64,000 nt of DNA, taken from the NCBI GenBank assembly GCA_904066235.2, contig CAJFCV020000003.1, positions 4,278,001 through 4,342,000 of the forward strand, given 5' to 3'. Both the position numbers and the translations under genes were made by a program. This DNA is from Bursaphelenchus xylophilus (taxonomy: Eukaryota; Nematoda; Chromadorea; Rhabditida; Aphelenchoididae). This document shows, piece after piece, positions 1-23,074 of the stretch. Positions within the stretch are counted from its first letter, which is position 1, and every line of letters starts with the position of its first letter. Below the pieces are notes generated by a model. That model searched no databases. It had not been told where the DNA came from and was given only the letters and a program-made list of their open reading frames with translations.

Positions 1-44
1 AGAGTTAAAAAGTAATATAACAAGAAAGGGAAGGCATTTCCATT

Positions 45-3000
45 TTAATTCTTCTTTTTCTTTTTGCTCCTCTTTTTCGAGGACTTGTCTGGATCGGAAT
101 TCCGTGCAGGCCCAGCTGATTCAACCTGGGGATTTTGGACTGGCTCTGTTTGCTTAGAAATATTTTCGACTGGTTTGGCTGCCTTAGACGGCCCGGCCGA
201 AATCTTCTGTATTGGTTCAACAGTGCTTACTTCTTCCTTCTCCATCTTCTTGGAGGGTTTGGCGCGAGTCTCCTCGACTGAACCAGCAGGCTTGTTCTGG
301 GAGTTGTGGACTTTCTCGGCGGACTTCCCATTTTTCTGGACTGCCGCAGTTGACTTGGCCGAGGTCTTATCATTTGACTTGGCCTTGCCCTTCTGGACTG
401 GATCTCTTTCCCCCGCCGGTGTCTCATTTTTGGCTGGGGGCTTCGAAGAAGACTTTGTCGATCCCTTATCTGACTTCTTGTGATTCAATAAATGTTCTTT
501 GCTCTCTAAAAAATCAAATAAAAATAATGAAATATTCCCGAAAAACAAAAATCTACCGTATACTTACTTTGAGGGCTCAAACTTGGGGCATATTCGTTTC
601 CATTTGAAGACTCTGCTGGTTTCGTCGGCTCTTCCGAGCCATTTGAAGTATCAGAATTCAACGCCCACACGGTCTTTATGTGATTCTCGATCAATTTGTT
701 GACTTTCGACTTCGATTGCCCATAATTCCTCATTGCCTGAGGGGGCCTCTTATTCCGTTCTATGTGCATTCTATTGAAAGGTGCTGAAGGTTTCTTCCCC
801 TCCGCTCCATTCGTGTCTTTCTCCGCTTTCTTGGCCAATCTTTCCTTTCTGATTTGTTTTAAATGCCTAAAAATAACAAAAAATCAATAACAGTAATCAA
901 AGAAATAAAAAAAAGTTGCTGCAAAAACCAAAACTCCACCCTAACTTCAAGATCCTACAGTAGACCCACTTACTTTTTCTGTTCTGCCAACTTGGGGCAC
1001 TTTTGCACCGTATGCCCTTTTTCTCGGCAATTGAAGCAGACCTTTCCCACGGCTCCCATTGGATTCGGAACAAACTCTTCCAGCTTGCTGAGGGTAAAGT
1101 CCGGCGAACAAATCTTGGCTTCCTGGGTTCGGAGGATATGCTGCATGATATTCATGGCTTGGACGACATAGAGACCGGCTGCAATACAAAACGTTTTTAC
1201 AAAAAAAAATTATTAAACTCTCAAGAAAAATTGTTCTCCTACAAAAAAAAAAAAAAAAAATCCGGACACTTACTAACTCGTTTCACGCCTGAGGTCAGAT
1301 TGTGATTTAGATCGAAGGGATCCTCCACAGCCCACAAGCATTTGGTCCATTCCTTCTCAATCTTGGTCAGAGTGCGGCCAGTTCTAATCTGGACCACCTC
1401 ATCGTTGATGGAGAAAGTGTCGATGTAAAAGTCAAAGAACCCGGAGAACAACTGCCCCACCGTCTTATTATTTCTGCTAAAGTTTCTTTTGAATTCCTCC
1501 GTTGGCTTGTAAAAATGAACCGTCCATTCGCCCACCGATCTCGGCTCATGATCCTTGAGTCCGGGGCATGAGATCGGATCCTGAAGCCTTGGTAAAACGC
1601 CCGCCTTTTGCAGATAATAAATCATCATGATAATCAACGAATACGAGCTGAAGGTTCCTTGGGATGCATCGTTCAGATCGAAGGCCTTGGCCCAGGCTTT
1701 TATGGCCACGCCGAGTTGGGGGACACGGTCGTCGAAGTCGCAGTATTCCCGGAGCATTTCGCTGTTGTGGAGGGCGAGGCAATTGTAGAAGGAGATGTCG
1801 CCGCTCCATCCAAACTGTTCGGTGTTGAACTTGACGATGGGTACCTTGGCATGGGCAACCAAGCGGGTGTCAAATTTGCGTTCGGTTAAATGCCAATGGA
1901 TCTGTCTCAGGAGGGAATGACCGACGGTATCATCTAGAAATAAACAAATTTTAATTTTTCGAAAACTCAAAGCTCTGTTTCTTCCTCAAAAGCCCTCACC
2001 TTCGTCCACGTCTTCATAATCCAGCCTTAGGCAAACATCCAGATCACTGGACATGTTCCCAAATCCGCTGATCAGTGAGCCAAACAGGTCCAATCGAATG
2101 TTTTCATTTTGCAAATGTTCTCTCAGATCGACTTGTAGCTCCTGAATAAAGTTTTGGGCATCCATTATGAATTGTTCACTCGCTTTCAGGCTTTCATACT
2201 GTTGTTCGATCAGTTCGGAGAGTCGGTTCAAGACCTTATCCTTTACATTCACCGTGACACTGATCACACTGAGCCGAGGGCATTCTCTTTCCTTGTGATT
2301 TCCTCCGCAAAAATCGCAAAGTAGGTTGGGAGTGAACTAAAATTTCAAATTTAGTAACATTAATAAAACCTTTCTCTAAAAAACTCACAATTTTTGGATG
2401 AAGCGCCCAAATCCCAGGATTCGGAGCAGACAACGGGTAGAAGATATCCGACCTTTTAGAATTCCGTCCAGCCAAAAGGACGAATGACAGTTTGTGTCCT
2501 CGGAGATTCTTGAACAAAACAGTCCTAAAATAAATAACACATCATCTCCAACAAGTGTAATATAAATATAGATCCGGAAATCTACCAAAATATTCTTCCA
2601 CCTACTCCAATGGCTGCGTATCCCCCCGTCCGTCCCTCATTTGACTTTCCGCCACGGCCGCGTAGAAGAAAACTGCCTGCAAAAAAGCGTCGACTTCGGC
2701 CCGACATTGCAGTAGATTATTCCCGGAGATGGGGCATTCCACTCTCCAAGTTCTCGTGCCATTCTTCTCCTTGAAAACGGGTTCTCTTTGCGTAATTTGG
2801 ATCACTTCCGCTGGATCGAATTCCGCGCCATAGAATCGGAAGAGGCCAAAAACAATGAGAGGAACAGCCTCCGGTTCTGCGAGCCGAGACCCATTTACAA
2901 TCTTTTGGACCTTTTGTTGTTGAATGGGGTAGGGAAGAGAAAAAAACTCGTCCCATGACATCTCGATGATCTCTTCATTAATATAGGGGAGCCAGCCCAT

Positions 3001-5114
3001 CCTTTGGCAATAGAATAGGGTCATGATGTCCCAAGCCGAGCCGGAGACTCCTCGGTCATCAAACGTTGAGGTGAATCCCATTCTCTGAAAGATGCTACCG
3101 TATTTCTCATAGTGAATCACAGAGCCCCAGAAAATTTCATTCGATAAAATCTACTTCAAAGATAATTTTACATCTAAAAAACAAGGATTTTTTTCCGAAA
3201 CCAGTCAAAATTTCATCCCCTATTCTTCCAAATGACAGTGCAAACATACCGTCGCCCAACACCTCAAATGGAAAGCGGCAAAGGGGAAGAACGGGAAGAA
3301 AGAACAGTAAAAATTAAGTAACATTGAGGCCTTCACCGCGTCCAAGGCCCTATGATCCGTCGTGTAAAACACGTCAATCGGCTTTTTCCGGTATAAAACA
3401 ACCGCTGTCGCGCCGGGGAAGGCAAAGTCGAGACAAGCCCGGGATTTGTGGAACACCCTCTGAAGCCAGATCTTCTTTTTTTGGGCCGGGGGTTCCTTTT
3501 CACATCTGATATCAATGTAAGCATCCACGTGGAAAGGCCGACCGGGGGAGATCAGACCAGTTGTAATGCCTCCAAATAAGGTCACAGTAACCGTAGGAGA
3601 GGATGAGGTGAATTCTAAAAGTTATAAGAATCATGTTTTAGATACCAAAATAAGATCGAATATTTCAAAAATCTAGAAATCAAATACCAAAATATCTCCA
3701 GAGTATTCTTACCCCTCAAATCAATTGCAATCTTTTTTGCAAGGAAGCCCCGCAGAGAATCAATGTCGAGTGCTTCCCGATCTGCCATTATATCCAGCAA
3801 CCTCTGGTGTTGTAGGTTGAGTTCGGGAATCAAAAAACGCGACAACGTCGTGGGTTCTCCCACTGGTCGACGAACCACGTATTCGTACAGCTTTTTTCTA
3901 GATTCTAGCCTCTAAAAAGAAAAAAAATAATAATAAAATTGATAAAAACCCTAAAGCCAGGCCAAAACCTCGCAAAACTAATTTGAATCACGTCCTTACC
4001 TCATGAAACAGTTGATGTTCCAAACATCGGACATGCTCCATGACCCCGAGCATTCCCTTTATATGATGCTCGCAGCATGTGCAATATAACGCATATCCGC
4101 TGAACCTCTTCCTTTCCCCGAGATTGGGAATGATATGCATGCGCTCCAGTACGGCGAGAGAGCATTGTGGAGTCGGGGAATGATGGGCTGAAGAGATATT
4201 AAAGTTTACTTTACCAAAACACAGAAAGAAATTTAAAAAATTCTTTACGATTTTTTAGATAATCTGCCATGAGGTCGATAAGTTCGGTGTAGCCAGAAAA
4301 AAAGACGTTAATGTCATTCGACCTCGGAAGAAATGCCACCATGCAGTTGAGGGCGGCCGGTTCTTTTTCGGTTTGAAACAAAGAAGATACCACGAATCCA
4401 ATCTTTGTGCACCTCTCATTGAATAAGTCCAACATCGAGAACTAACAGAATGAAAACAAAAGAAGGGAAGAATACTTACAGTGATGTTAATCTTATCCAT
4501 AATAATTGCTGAAAACTTTGTATTTTTATTGTACTCCTTTAGTTTTATCCCTCGCATAAAGACGTCCAACTGCTTGAAAATGTCTTCTCTCTTGTCCACC
4601 AGAAGTTTGACAATCTGCAATGCATTTACAACCAATTACAGAGTCTTTCCAACGACAACACCATCAAAAATAAGTCAAATGGAATTTCCAATGTTATTCA
4701 AAAAACAACACAATTTGATCCTAAAGACATAAACATTAAAGATAAAATGCGTACCTCCTCATTACTTATCGGCTTCCTATTATACTTCTCCTCCCTTCCT
4801 TTCTTCATCTGTTTCTTCAGAACATTCGCCTTCGGCTTCCTCTCATCTTCATCACCCGTCGTTGCTCCTTCTCCTTCTTCAACTTCCTGCGAACAAACGC
4901 TTTGATCCTCATCGGTTAGGTCTCCATTTCCTTTCGCAGCCTGGGAAGGTCCTGGCTGCGACCCGGATTGTGAGCCTTCATCCGACGACAGATCCCATGC
5001 TGTGGAAACGTGAGAGTAATCATTACTTTTACACACTTCCGGAGCTGGCGTTATGTGGACGTTCTTCATCTCATCCGTCAGCGTGGCCAACTCCTCATCC
5101 TGAGAATCTGTCAT
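45..5114 (-). CDS. Terminal uridylyltransferase, TUT4/TUT7 type (worm CID-1/CDE-1/PUP group)
   Basis: About 13 exons, roughly 1,350 residues. The family adds uridines to RNA 3' ends; in worms such enzymes act on small RNAs and mRNAs. The C-terminal half has a complete nucleotidyltransferase: LFGS..SGFG..SSDLDV (about 2040-2120) supplies two catalytic Asp, and GDISFYN (about 1790) the third. The PAP-associated part ends DPFDLNHNL (about 1300-1330); the His there is the residue that selects UTP in Cid1 and TUT4/7. A knuckle-like CDFCGGNHKEREC (about 2275-2320, one residue shorter than the usual CCHC) precedes the catalytic half and a classical CCHC, CFNCREKGHTVQKC (about 1000), follows it. The N-terminal half (about 2600-3620) is a second NTase/PAP module in which the GS motif reads LFGGITTG and the SDxD pair is lost, so it is probably inactive, as in TUT4/7. 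The tail (45-510) is Lys/Ser-rich. The start follows an acceptor by 4 nt. Which worm paralogue this is cannot be settled. Confidence 0.9.
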
Positions 5115-5801
5115 GGTTCTAAAACAAGAAAAAGTAAATGAAAAAGTCACGAACAAGGAGACAATGTAACGTTCCATTTGAAACACAAAAATATGACTGA
5201 ATTAACCATGTTTCTAAACAAAAGCTGGGTATATCAACGTTCTTATCAGTCCTATCCGGCATAATTTCGTTGAGGGATGCCGCAGGATGCGCTAGCACGC
5301 ATATGCGTGCAAACACGTTGAAAGGCGGGAAAAGTGTGAGAATTGACACGAGACAAGTGTTCGCTTTGAAAAATTTCCATCCAGATTTTTTTTTGGAATT
5401 TATTGAGAAAAAGTTGTCGCAGATTTCAGATACTAATATTAGTATTTATAAATATCTGAGTAGTCGATGAATGGAAAATCGGGATGGAATTTTGTGATGC
5501 TTTTTTGGTTTAGTTTATATTACCCATGTGTCGATCATGGTAGCCTCGTTGTTTGCGTGTTGTTTCCTTTTGAAGCAAGTTCCCAGTTGTTTTTTCAAGC
5601 TTGATCGCTAACTTGTTTCCTTTTTGCTGTTGCTTTGCTTGTTTCTGACAGCCTTACCAGCTTTTTTTATTTGACTTTTGTCAAATAGAAAACAAAAAAG
5701 AAACAGATTTTAGATCGTGACTCGCTCTTTCTCCACTTTCGCGATTAGATTATTGTTAAACTCGAGACCGTTTTCAACCATGTAAATATTATTTCAGTTG
5801 A
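5115..5801. promoter_or_regulatory. Intergenic region between the divergent uridylyltransferase and eak-7 genes
   Basis: About 690 bp separate two start codons facing away from each other, so this should hold both promoters. Both ATGs sit a few bases after a splice acceptor (tttttcttgttttag on the minus strand at about 5119-5133; attatttcag on the plus strand at about 5788-5797), consistent with SL trans-splicing or 5'UTR introns. I see no TATA box or other motif that I would name. Confidence 0.4.
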
Positions 5802-8407
5802 ATGGGTAACTCGGAGTCCAGCCATGGCAAGAATAAACAGAATCAGAGACCCCCGATGTTCGACACGGCCGTGAAGGCGTTCGCAAGAGTTTCGTCGGAT
5901 GGGAATGTCATTACAAAGGAGGATTTGACGGTAAATTTTATTTTACTATGTAAAAAAAATATATTTATAAGGTTAAATAACTTTAAACGACTTTTTTTAT
6001 ATTATCTATGCATGGATAATACGAATTAAGATTAGGTAGTCGAATCAATTACTTCTTCTCTTTGTTGAACGAAATTTGTCCCCAAGCTCGATTATTCCCG
6101 TTCGTTCTTCCCTTCAAACTATTCAACTGATATTGCACACTTCTGCTTTCAACTTCTCCGTGACTAGGTGGAATATGAATACTCAAATGAGTCCCCTTCA
6201 CATTCCAAGTGACTTCGTCCTTTTTCACATCGCGTGGAAGCCAGAACTCTTCATGGATTTTTCGCTGAACTGTTAGGTCTTGTACTCTCCCAGCACTTGT
6301 ATGCTCTATAGTCAGAATTTGTTTGTCAATGGTAATGTTGATGGCATCTGGATTGACCCCATGAATAGTCATCTCGATCTCTGTGGAGTTGTCGTGATGT
6401 CGACGGATTGTCGGCATGGCGTTTACGGAGTTCATAGGGTCCAGACCAATCGTTGAAGAGAGATGTAACATCCCGGTGAGGATATCCCAGATCGGCGACT
6501 TGAAGTCGAGAGCTGAAAGATAATTTTTTATATGGAAGCAGAGCTTAGTCTGTGCCTTAGGTTGTTATTTTAGACATGATCTTATAATATTTGGCCTATA
6601 CTAATCAGCTTTTTAAAAAATTGAAGGAACCTGTTTAGTCATCAAGTATAATATATTTATATCTCATAGTATAAAGGTATGCTTGATCTGCTCTTTTGCA
6701 AGGACGTCTGAGGCCCCAATATGAAATATGCAAATCCTTTTTCGAAAAGAACTGTCTTTTTTGAGCAACTTGTCTATCACTTTACTAATGGATAATACAG
6801 CCAACCCGAAGCCTTAGATCTTCGCATTGTCTGAGAATACTCACGTGGCAGCCCCCAATCGTCCTGGAATCCATTTTGGATAGGATAGGGATGAACAACA
6901 CTGGAGAAAGCTAGAAAAAGAATGGAAGAAATCTTAAGCATGACAGCAGATAGATTTGAAGATAAATTGAGATAAACCCAATGAAACTCGAAAGAAACTG
7001 GTTGACCTTCACTTTCGGTCTTGACTCTTCTTATTCGAGATTTTAGAAATCATGTTAACAAAGTTGAAAGTTTATCATCACTGTCGTTTATTTATACAGC
7101 AGGGATGAACATGATATTTTGGTGTAAAATAATTTCACTGACTTCTCAATTAATTTGTCGTTGGCTTACTGTATGCTTGACATTTCAGACTCATTTTGGA
7201 AATCATCTGGGTGCCATACTTTACCGGTTCTTCGACCAAAAACCAGTGGATCAACAATGTTTTGCCGAGAAATTTTACAATCTCTACGAAATGCGGGCTC
7301 AGGACTTTGTGGAGAATTCCGAATCCATAGAGGAGTTTTGCGAAGCTGTTTTGGAGACGGTGGGAAAGTCGCGGAATGATGAACAAAACAACTTTATCTC
7401 ATCTTTTTGTGACGATGTAAGTGGAATATAATTTGTGCTATAAGATTGGATGGTATATGAAATGACGTTGATTTGAGTGATTTCAGGCCCGTTCCAGTCC
7501 AACGCAATATATCGAAGGCAATTCTCCAGGTCTGGTCCACACCTGCTTATTAGGGAAGTTGAGGAATGGAGTGTCCCCCCTGCCAGAAAACATTGTTTTT
7601 GCATCCGAATCAGAGTTACTATCGCCATTCCAAATGCTGGTTCTTCAAGGATCTCTCCCGGAAATGGTCTACTTTCAGAATAAGGTAAGTATCAAGTTTT
7701 TGATGACTTTTTATATTCACTTAGGTAAAATATTGTTCGAAGGATGAAATAAGGTCGTAAAAAGATTGGATTACTATTTGGTAAAAAGAAATTCGTATTT
7801 TAGCGTCCAACCGGTGTCGACATGCCCTGTTGGCACATATTATACGACAGTGGCAACCATGGACTGAGTGTCAATGGCTTCGAAGGAAAGGTTTTTGGAT
7901 ATCAAAGTCCAACTGTAGCCATTTTCAAGATGAATGACGGCCAGATTTTTGTCATAGCAAATAATTTGGAATGGAGGTATGTCTAGTACATTTGTTGAGT
8001 TTAACTTATATTTTTTTAGACATACAACCAAAAATTTTGGCTCCTCATTCACGAAATGCCTGAGGATATCGCCAACTTTCAAGGTGTTCGAAAGTCGAAG
8101 CCCCGAGCCCATCTTCTGCAACTTCAAATACCGAACTTCGGGCTTCGGCGTGGGATATAAGGACGCATTTACAGTGAACGCCGGCTTCGATAATGTGGCC
8201 GCGATCGAGGTTTGGGGATGCGGAGATGATGCTGCCCTCAAGGCACAAGCCGCTCAAAAATTGCGACAGAGAATGGCAGCAGAACGAAATCAAAAAGTCC
8301 CATTGCCCGGGAATTGGGACGATAATCCGGACAAAACAGTCCTCGAAATGGCTGGATTCCAATTTTCGAGCGAAAGAAATCGACCGGAACCTCCGATTGA
8401 TGAGTAA
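5802..8407 (+). CDS. eak-7: TLDc-domain protein, EAK-7 / MEAK7 orthologue
   Basis: Exons 5802-5930, 7189-7416, 7487-7684, 7804-7976 and 8020-8407 join in frame to 371 residues. The protein starts MGNSESSHG, a strong N-myristoylation signal, which is also a feature of worm EAK-7. A helical middle part (exons 2-3) leads to the TLDc domain, which begins at CWHILYDSGNHGLSVNGF (exon 4) and runs to AIEVWG near 8215. In C. elegans EAK-7 is a conserved regulator of dauer formation and lifespan acting through DAF-16; the human orthologue MEAK7 (TLDC1) is a lysosome-associated mTOR activator. The family assignment comes from the myristoylation start plus the single C-terminal TLDc. The large first intron (1,258 nt) contains an entire opposite-strand gene. 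AATAAA lies at 8490. Confidence 0.88.
6049..6941 (-). CDS. Secreted small heat-shock protein (alpha-crystallin domain), nested in eak-7 intron 1
   Basis: Two exons, 6845-6941 and 6049-6512, join in phase to 186 residues. The first exon encodes a hydrophobic N-terminus (LKISSILFLAFSSVVHPYP), which reads as a cleavable signal peptide. The second encodes an HSP20/alpha-crystallin domain at about residues 60-150: MTIHGVNPDAINITI, then ILTIEH, then EEFWLPRDVKKDEV, and a closing strand LSIHIPPS. Most sHSPs are cytosolic, so a secreted or ER-luminal member is unusual. The 3' end lies 119 bp inside the eak-7 intron. A possible TATA (minus-strand TATAAATA, plus coordinates 7089-7096) is about 150 bp upstream of the ATG. 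I saw no perfect heat-shock element. Confidence 0.82.
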
Positions 8408-8489
8408 TTTAGCAAGATATATGCTATATTTTATGTGATATAAATTTATATTGGATTAGTTGATGTGTATGACGGATCTACGATAAAAA

Positions 8490-8495
8490 AATAAA
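8490..8495 (+). terminator. eak-7: Poly(A) signal AATAAA of eak-7
   Basis: AATAAA lies 82 nt after the eak-7 stop and 76 nt before the stop of the convergent membrane-protein gene. Confidence 0.6.
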
Positions 8496-8570
8496 GACTT
8501 GAAGGCCTCCAAGAACGACTGTTTGGTCAGCGAATACCCGATTTCTTATTCGTTTACTATTTATTTGAAT

Positions 8571-9205
8571 TTATTCCACCTTTGTCTTTCCATGTCGTAT
8601 CTTGTCCGATATTACACATACTCCCGTAGCAATTGAAAGAGATATTAGATAATGAAAGTAACTCAGAACCAATACAATTAGATGGAATTCGGAGAGTCTT
8701 TGTTGTAACCTTGTCCATAAAAAGCCGGCGGAAGAAATAATCAGCAATCGTTTTGTGAGATTACCGTATCCCTCGGATAAAACTCTAAAAATTGGTTTGA
8801 ATAAAGGTTGTCTTACAGTTCCCGAGAGACAATGTACGCGGCCAAGGCATGAGATACGTAGAGGAAGGGGTGCGTCGAGATTGGCCATAGGTACTCCATC
8901 TTTCGGAGATGGAGAAAGTCGCCGAGGAAAAAGTAATTGGTCCGGATGTGCTTTTCGATCTACAACGTTGTCAACTGTTAATTTAGTAAGTATTTTCTAC
9001 AAGGAAACATTTACTAAGCAATCAGAAGCAATTTCTAAGCTAAAATGTGACTTACATTCATCACAGAAAAGGCCAATTCTCGAGTGAAAATTGTTTGAAC
9101 AAGCAAAAAATAAATCCCAGCTATCAGTAAGACTAAACCGGCATGATATACAAAGTTCAGAAGCTTTCCAAATGAAAATCGTTGCCGTATTTTAGCGAAA
9201 TGCAT
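8571..9205 (-). CDS. Small multi-pass membrane protein, family not recognised
   Basis: Exons 9056-9205, 8817-8959 and 8571-8784 join in matching phase to 168 residues. A first membrane segment (VYHAGLVLLIAGIYFLLVQ) lies at about residues 20-45. A second hydrophobic stretch surrounds LYVSHALAAYIV, and a third is near the C-terminus (LIVLVLSYFHYLISLSIA). The tail is basic. Donor and acceptor signals are good at all joins (GTAAGT, GTAAGA; ttgtag, tttttag). The start is the first ATG in this frame; no upstream coding exon was found. It is convergent with eak-7. I know no family for it. Confidence 0.55.
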
Positions 9206-9441
9206 CCGGAATTCGATCAAGTAAAATATTTTGCGCGAAAAAACGCTTGTTTGGGGTTTTCGGATCTCGTCCTTGACTCAGATTCGTTGCGTCGCGCCGC
9301 ATTTTCGATTTCCTTTCGGTTCTCAAGGTATAATCGAAGTAGAACAGGTCTATTATTCACCGTCGGACTTGTTGATAATGACGATAAGTCCAATTAAAAA
9401 AACTTGTTAATTAATCGAATAATAGTAGTGTAAATAGTAAT

Positions 9442-9449
9442 GTTTATTC
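9442..9449 (-). terminator. Poly(A) signal overlapping the stop codon of the small secreted gene
   Basis: On the minus strand the sequence reads TGAATAAA, so the stop TGA and the AATAAA hexamer share bases. Confidence 0.45.
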
Positions 9450-9956
9450 AATGGAATCGTCGATAAACCATGAACTTGCGGCGTTTTTCGTCCTCTTTGT
9501 CATCGGAGTCGTCTTCGACTTGACCTTGAAGCCGATATCCGCCCGAAGAATAACTGGCAAAGACGTAGGCTGGAGAGGCGAATGAGACTGCCTGAGGAAC
9601 GTAACTGTTGCGTAGAGGGAACTGAGAAAAAAGATTATGGTTTGATTGGGAATTAACTTACGGCCGCCGAGCTTGGACCCATCAAAGGAAGAGAGGGCTG
9701 GGATTCTTGGGAAATTACTTGGGAGATCATCGAGAAGACTGTGAAAGCAACAAGGACGGTGCTGAAAAAGTTTAATTAGGAGGATTTATACCGAGAATAA
9801 AGGCGATTTCCCATATTCAAATACATCCTTTACTTCTCCTAGACTATATTTTTGATGCAAAAAAGCTTCAAGCCAAAGGAAAACCATCTTTTTTCCCCTT
9901 GAAACCCCCAAAAATCAAGTCTAATTGGGTAATAAACTTACCGTTTAGTTGTCATT
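9448..9956 (-). CDS. Small secreted protein, 95 residues, unknown function
   Basis: Three tiny exons (about 9943-9956, 9662-9760 and 9448-9622) join in frame. The N-terminus MTTKRTVLVAFTVFSMISQV is a convincing signal peptide. The mature part is Ser/Pro/Tyr-rich (PAYVFASYSSGGY), followed by an acidic run (EDDSDDKEDEKRRK) containing a dibasic KRR site. It could be a secreted peptide precursor, but no family is recognised. The stop codon overlaps a poly(A) signal (TGAATAAA). Confidence 0.6.
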
Positions 9957-10320
9957 CCAATCCAATCCTTCTCTCCGTGAACACCTAATTACTCTGAGGT
10001 CAATTCCCATTCCCCATATTGAGGACATGACAAACAAATGGGCGTTGGTAAACACACTCATAATCGGAATGATTTAGTTACTACCGGTTCAATAGTATCT
10101 ATTTTTATTACAATAAATATTAAGAGATTATTGGGAATGTGAGATGACTACGGGGGAAATATGCAATGTTGCACATTTGGAAAGCTACAAATCTGGTGGA
10201 AATACTCGTTTCGGGCGGTATAACAGTTACAGCTTACAAAATAAGTCGCGAGGCGGCAAATGACTTAGGAAAAAGAGCAGTGTTACATAATAATATTATT
10301 AATATCACGTTTAAATCGTA
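9957..10320. other. Intergenic gap upstream of the small secreted gene and downstream of sax-2
   Basis: About 360 bp. It must hold the promoter of the 9448-9956 gene and the 3'UTR of sax-2. AT-rich; I see no further gene. Confidence 0.4.
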
Positions 10321-21471
<11,151 letters not shown>

Positions 21472-23074
21472 GATTTACTGACTTCTGATCATGGTTCCTG
21501 AAAAGGGAAATTTTATAAGATACTCGCCAACAGAAATTCTACGAATCAATTGTCCATTCAATTCCATTCTTGGTTTATTTTGTCAAAAAAGTGGAAAAGA
21601 ATTTTACGTGTCAAGTTTTGCTTTTTGCGTCAAGTTTCCCTCTTCTAGGCCAAAATTTTTGGCCCAAAAAGTTGGACCAGCTCTGAATTTGCATAAATGC
21701 CAAATCTTTGGAATAACAGCAATAAAGGCAGCAGCTTATAGTCAAAAGGTTGAATTGGCCTAGAAACGCCTAGCCGATTTTTTTTTATCTTTGACTGCTG
21801 TCATTCCCAAGTTTTCTTGTAGGAGAACCACTGGTTAAAACATGGATGGATTGAGGCTATTTAGACCTCAGTGGGCCCTGCTCCGATGCACCGTGATGTG
21901 TCAAGGCATGAGAATTCTTTTTCATGATATTGGAGCCGTTTGAGGTAGAACAAAACAATGATCGTGGCTATTGAATTCGATGACAAGGAAGAAGGGCACT
22001 GGAATTGAACCCTAAAAAGATCTTAAGCGGTTCTTAACGGGTAAAGTTCATGCTCAACCGTCAGTTAATTTAGGTAACCTGCCTTCATTGAGCTCACTAT
22101 TTTCAAAGTATAAAACTAAAGAGTTTGTAGACATTCAACACTGTAGAAACTTTTTTTTGAGTGGCTTAATTTCCATCATTCTGCAATTTTTTCTGCCAAC
22201 GTATCAAAGAACAGCACGCTACACTGTTTTCAGAAATTTACAAACATGTTTCAATTACATCTGTCCTTTGTTTTAGCCTTGATGTAGGCGTATCTTCTCA
22301 TAGCTCATTCATCCACCCATCCCTCACTTGTTGGATTTCCTCCATGGTCATGCAATTCTGACATCCGAGAGGAAAGAAAAAGGCGAATGAATTGAAGTGC
22401 CAAAATGAGGGAAGAAAGGAAGCGAATGACCTCTCCATAATATTATTTCTTTTTTTGTTGCGCAATCTACTTACGAGAGTAGGTGCGCAATCAAGAGCGA
22501 CAAAGGGATTTCTTGACGCAAATCTGAGGCCAAGTTTCGAAAATTTTGCTGATGTGTGGCCTTGTTTTAAAGCTCGGAGAGGATAAAAGAGTCGTACTTT
22601 ATCGAGAATAACCAAGGATGTGTCTAAATATATTTTGGGCGCATCTTTTTGTCAACAATGGTAGCCAACTTTTAGGCAAGTAACAAAAACTATTTCCGGT
22701 TCCATATGCTAATATCCGACATCCATAAATCCACTTTTTCACCGTTTCTGCCGTTCGGAACAACCGGTTTTCCTCGTCATAATCCTGGGTTCCCTTCTGG
22801 AATGGAGGGCTCTCCGGGGGTTTTGATACATTTTCGATCGCTTTTTTTGAATTTGGTATTGTATTATATTGGAATCAAACATCGGGAAAACTGTCCTCTG
22901 CAGACGACTATTGTTGTATGCAAGTTTCGTTTTGGCCTTGATTATCAACGGAAAAGGCTAATCAGTCATCAAAATAGACATTTTGCGGTGCACAAGTTTG
23001 TTATACGGATCCTCCGCTTGAATCCGAACTTAATGCTGACTGAGTGTTTGTTTTGGCCACAAATCGAATTAAAC

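Noticed and set aside
64..607. Plus-strand open frames rich in Leu/Ser/Pro
   Set aside because: Antisense shadows of the Lys/Ser-rich tail exon of the uridylyltransferase.
22298..22615. 105-codon open frame on the minus strand
   Set aside because: No recognisable motif and no exon partners; likely chance.
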